Origin: JBDRLD01 sp043813445
GTDB taxonomy: Bacteria > Patescibacteriota > Patescibacteriia > JACPHY01
DNA length: 14,926 nucleotides
NCBI GenBank assembly: GCA_043813445.1
Contig: JBDRLD010000021.1
Location: 1 to 14,926, forward strand
Reading direction: 5' to 3'
The notes below the pieces were generated by a model, which did not search any database, was not told the origin of the DNA, and saw only the letters and a list, made by a program, of their open reading frames with translations. The translations under genes were made by a program, and so were the position numbers. Below, one piece after another: positions 12,035-14,926 of this stretch (position 1 is the first letter of the stretch; every line of letters starts with the position of its first letter).

Positions 12035-14770
12035 ATGCGACGCCTCCCCCTCTTCATCGTCATGCTCGTCGTCATCCTCCTCGTAAGTGTGAGCTCGACG
12101 CTCGTCCGCCTTTACACGGACTGGCTCTGGTTTGAGACACTCGGCCTTGCGACGCTCTTCTCTAAGCCGATTATCACCCGCATCGGTGTCGGTGGGGCGG
12201 TCGCGCTTGCAACCTTCGTGTGTTGGTTTATCAGTACCCGCGTCGCACTGAGCGGAAACCGCACGGCGCCACGCATCCTCATCCCGCTCCAGCGCGGACA
12301 ACGCGTCGTGGATATCGGGCCGCACCTCACAAAGCTCACGGTGATCATCGCGGCTGCCCTCGCCGCACTTACCGGTCTTGCGCTCTCCGGCTCGTGGGAT
12401 ACCTATCTCCTCGCCATAAACGCGGTGCCGTTCAGCATCGCCGATCCGGTCTTCGGACGTGACATCGCATACTACGTCTTTACGCTTCCATACATTCGAA
12501 CACTGCTCGGGCTTGGCGTCTGGATAACCGTCGTCGCACTCATCAGCGCCGGTGCCCTCTATGCGGTGCGCGGTCTCCTCTCGTTCCTCCGCCGTTCCCG
12601 CCTCCGCTCATCCGTGAGCGTCTCCGGCCGGCCGCGCGCACACCTCGCACTTCTTGTGAGCGTACTCGCACTTCTCGTTGCCGCACAAACCTGGTTTGTC
12701 GGAATCCCGTCGCTTCTCTTCTCGACGACCGGGCCGGTGGTCGGAGCAAGCTACACCAATCTCCACGCGACTCTTCCTTTCCTCCGCATCGAAGTCATCC
12801 TCGCGATACTCGTGGCCATCTCAGCGCTCCTTGTGGTGTTTCGCATGCGCGCACGCATGCTCGTCGGTGCAATCATCCTCTACGCCGCTGTCGCGATCAC
12901 CGGCAGCATCTATGGTATCGCAATCCAGAAGCTCGTCGTTGGCCCGAATGAGCTTGTGAAGGAGCGACCAACGCTCGAACGGAACATCGCCGCAACGCAG
13001 CACGCTTTCGGCATCGATGCGATTCAGCAGCGCGACTTTCAGACAGAATCGGACCCATCCTCACCGAGCACAACGCTCACTGCCGCTAATCTCAAAGACA
13101 ATGCGGGAACACTTCGCAATGTTCGCCTCTGGGATCGTGAACCACTCCTGGACACGTTTGGACAGCTCCAAGAAATTCGCACCTATTACGATTTCGACTA
13201 CATCGACAACGATCGCTACATCATTGACGGAGAACTCCGCCAGGTTCTCCTCTCACCGCGCGAACTCAACCCCGCGGCGCTTCCGGCACGATCATTCATC
13301 AATGAGCGTCTCTCCTTCACGCACGGCTACGGGTTGACGCTCGGACCGGTCAATGAGGTCACCGCCGAAGGGTTGCCGCTCTTGTTCATCAAGGACCTAC
13401 CCCCCGCATCATCGGCGGGCGCACCGGAAATTACCCGTCCTGAAATCTACTACGGAGAGGTGGATCCGCCAGGCGACGACTTCATTTTCACGAATACCGC
13501 CAATGCGGAGTTTGACTACCCGTCCGGCGACGAGAACGTCGTTGCGACCTACGAAGGCACCGGTGGCGTCGTCGTCAACTCGATCCTTCGCAAAGCGCTG
13601 CTCGCATGGCGCTTCGGCTCACTCAAGGTATTGCTCTCGAATGATATCGATGCAACTTCACGAGCGCATTTCGTCCGAAACATCCGCGATCGTGCCGCGC
13701 ACTTATACCCGTTCCTTGAGTTCGATGCGGATCCATACCTCATCATTGGCGACAATGGTCGCCTTACATGGATGCTCGATGCGTACACAACAATGGATCA
13801 CTACCCGTATGCCGAGCGCTTGCCGAGCATCTTTAGTAAATTCCCGGGTGATAGTGTGAGCTACATCCGTAACGCGGCAAAAATTACCATCGACGCCTAC
13901 GACGGCTCTGTGCGCGCGTATATTGCGGATGCCGAGGATCCGCTCATCCGTACCTGGGCTGCGATTTTCCCCGATGCGTTCCTGACATTGGAAGACATGC
14001 CGGAAGGACTCCGCACACACGTTCGCTACCCCGAGGATCTCTTCACCTACCAGTCATCCCTCTACGCGACATACCACATGGAGGACCCACAGGCCTTCTA
14101 CAACAAGGAGGACGAGTGGCGCATTCCGGCGTACGGCAAGAGCGGCGACCCAATGCACCGTCACCTGGTGATGAAGTTGCCGGGCGAGGCAGAGGAAGAG
14201 TACGTCCTTATGCTCCCGTTCACGCCACGTGGAAAGCAAAACATGGCCGCATGGTTGGCCGCACGGTCTGATGGCGAAAACTACGGCGAACTGATTGTTT
14301 ATCGCTTCCCGAAACAGCGTCTCGTCTACGGGCCGCAACAGGTCGTGAATCGTATTGATCAGGACCCGGACATTAGCCAGCAGATCTCACTTTGGGATCA
14401 GCGAGGATCCCAGGTGATTCGAGGTAACCTGCTCGTCCTACCGATCGAGGAGTCACTCCTCTACGTCCAGCCGCTCTACATTCGTGCTGAGGGTGGGCGC
14501 ATTCCGGAGCTTAAGCGCGTCATTGTGGCATACGAGAATAAGATTGCAATGGAAGAGACGTTCGATGCGGCGCTCGCACGTATATTCGCTGGAGCAAGCG
14601 CGCCTCGGAGCGCGACACCGTCACCCAATGCGACTCCGACAAACACCGATGCGATTCGTCAAGCGCAAGCACACTATGACGCCGCCCTCCGCGCACAGCG
14701 CGCCGGAGACTGGACGCGATACGGTGAAGAGCTCGACGCACTCGGCGATGTATTGGATGCCCTCCACTAA
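12035..14770 (+). CDS. UPF0182 family membrane protein
   Basis: A 911-residue protein, about the usual length for this family. Seven membrane segments occupy the first third (about 5-25, 48-70, 101-118, 152-178, 203-227, 249-270, 275-297), and a large, probably external, domain follows. Family-like motifs are WLWFETLG (30-37), DPVFGRDIAYYVFTLPY (137-153), NELVKERPTLERNIAATQHAFGID (about 305-328), LWDREPLL with TYYDFDYIDNDRY, and INERLSFTHGYG. A Pro/Thr/Ser spacer precedes the last 50 residues, whose pattern AQAHYDAALRAQRAGDWTRYGEELDALG resembles the end of other family members. The biochemical role is unknown. ATG 12035 is the first start after the predicted promoter; no Shine-Dalgarno sequence is obvious. 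It stands alone, divergent from the gene at 11194 and convergent with a transporter gene. Confidence 0.9.
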   Translation: MRRLPLFIVMLVVILLVSVSSTLVRLYTDWLWFETLGLATLFSKPIITRIGVGGAVALATFVCWFISTRVALSGNRTAPRILIPLQRGQRVVDIGPHLTKLTVIIAAALAALTGLALSGSWDTYLLAINAVPFSIADPVFGRDIAYYVFTLPYIRTLLGLGVWITVVALISAGALYAVRGLLSFLRRSRLRSSVSVSGRPRAHLALLVSVLALLVAAQTWFVGIPSLLFSTTGPVVGASYTNLHATLPFLRIEVILAILVAISALLVVFRMRARMLVGAIILYAAVAITGSIYGIAIQKLVVGPNELVKERPTLERNIAATQHAFGIDAIQQRDFQTESDPSSPSTTLTAANLKDNAGTLRNVRLWDREPLLDTFGQLQEIRTYYDFDYIDNDRYIIDGELRQVLLSPRELNPAALPARSFINERLSFTHGYGLTLGPVNEVTAEGLPLLFIKDLPPASSAGAPEITRPEIYYGEVDPPGDDFIFTNTANAEFDYPSGDENVVATYEGTGGVVVNSILRKALLAWRFGSLKVLLSNDIDATSRAHFVRNIRDRAAHLYPFLEFDADPYLIIGDNGRLTWMLDAYTTMDHYPYAERLPSIFSKFPGDSVSYIRNAAKITIDAYDGSVRAYIADAEDPLIRTWAAIFPDAFLTLEDMPEGLRTHVRYPEDLFTYQSSLYATYHMEDPQAFYNKEDEWRIPAYGKSGDPMHRHLVMKLPGEAEEEYVLMLPFTPRGKQNMAAWLAARSDGENYGELIVYRFPKQRLVYGPQQVVNRIDQDPDISQQISLWDQRGSQVIRGNLLVLPIEESLLYVQPLYIRAEGGRIPELKRVIVAYENKIAMEETFDAALARIFAGASAPRSATPSPNATPTNTDAIRQAQAHYDAALRAQRAGDWTRYGEELDALGDVLDALH

Positions 14771-14801
14771 ATACGCGCAACTAATAGACGCTGGACAACA
14801 A

Positions 14802-14835
14802 ACAACACTCGTCGGCATTCGCCGGCGAGTGTTGT
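14802..14835. terminator. Bidirectional terminator between convergent genes
   Basis: A 15-bp stem with one G-T wobble (14802-14816 with 14821-14835) and an ATTC loop. It lies 31 bases after the UPF0182 stop and 17 bases beyond the stop of the convergent gene. The minus-strand tail (TTGTTG) is T-rich, while the plus-strand tail is weak. Confidence 0.8.
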
Positions 14836-14852
14836 GCATATAGCCATGTTCT

Positions 14853-14926
14853 TCACTCGTGCCGTAGCGCTTCAATCGGATGCTTTTTCGCGGCCTGTCG
14901 TGCCGGATAGAGGCCAAAGATAAGTC
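14853..14926 (-). CDS. ABC transporter permease (FtsX/MacB family), C-terminal fragment
   Basis: Only the last 23 codons are in the window; the gene continues past base 14926. They read FGLYPARQAAKKHPIEALR plus a short end, and stop at TGA (14855-14853). The G-x-x-PA-x-x-A-x-x-x-x-PIEALR signature is typical of the extreme C-terminus of FtsX/MacB-type permeases, just after the last membrane helix, on the cytoplasmic side. Such permeases pair with a LolD/MacB-type ATPase, which is expected further along but cannot be seen. The substrate is unknown. Confidence 0.85.
   Translation of the reverse strand, partial: LIFGLYPARQAAKKHPIEALRHE

Overview
The window reads like a chromosome segment of a bacterium with a moderately high GC content and standard stop codon use: TGA ends recA and several other genes. 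Short intergenic gaps, a UPF0182 membrane protein, a small RRM protein, a compact FtsK with acidic tracts, and a gene for one Ig-like domain between ftsK and recA would suit a Patescibacteria/CPR lineage. That assignment is an inference from gene content and is not proven by the sequence.

Layout. (1) Bases 1-1067, plus strand: the 3' end of an unknown acidic protein and a 248-residue protein with Cys/His clusters, then a strong hairpin. (2) 1135-1848, plus: a consensus promoter, a putative lipoprotein whose N-terminal region contains an inserted dispersed repeat, and a terminator. (3) 1913-6590, plus: a palindromic repeat, ftsK, a duplicated promoter-like segment, a membrane-anchored Ig-like protein, a second repeat cluster, recA and a terminator. 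(4) 6600-7080: a gene-free array of palindromic repeats. (5) 7091-11969, minus: four transcription units, each with a recognisable promoter and hairpin terminator. In transcription order they are a membrane-anchored Cys-rich protein, an RRM protein, an E2-like protein, and a two-gene operon of E2-like paralogues that overlap by ATGA. (6) 11973-14770, plus: a UPF0182-type membrane protein. (7) 14853-14926, minus: the last 23 codons of an FtsX/MacB-type ABC transporter permease.

The most interesting part is the set of three paralogues on the minus strand (7136-8110, 8107-9048, 9613-10545). Two carry a PN(V/M)-x3-G-x-VCLS signature that closely resembles the active-site region of ubiquitin-conjugating (E2) enzymes and of the prokaryotic E2-like PRTRC-B (Prok-E2_D) family. 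The third has glycine in place of the cysteine and is translationally coupled to a cysteine-bearing copy. This recalls the eukaryotic pairing of an active E2 with a catalytically dead E2 variant. No E1/ThiF, JAB peptidase or ubiquitin-like gene lies in the window, so any partners would be elsewhere or the proteins act differently.

The intergenic DNA is unusually rich in two families of short repeats with terminal inverted repeats (TGACGTAGGGGCG-ended and TGTCATTC-ended). One has landed inside the lipoprotein gene, one lies just upstream of recA, and a composite separates the first E2-like gene from the other two.
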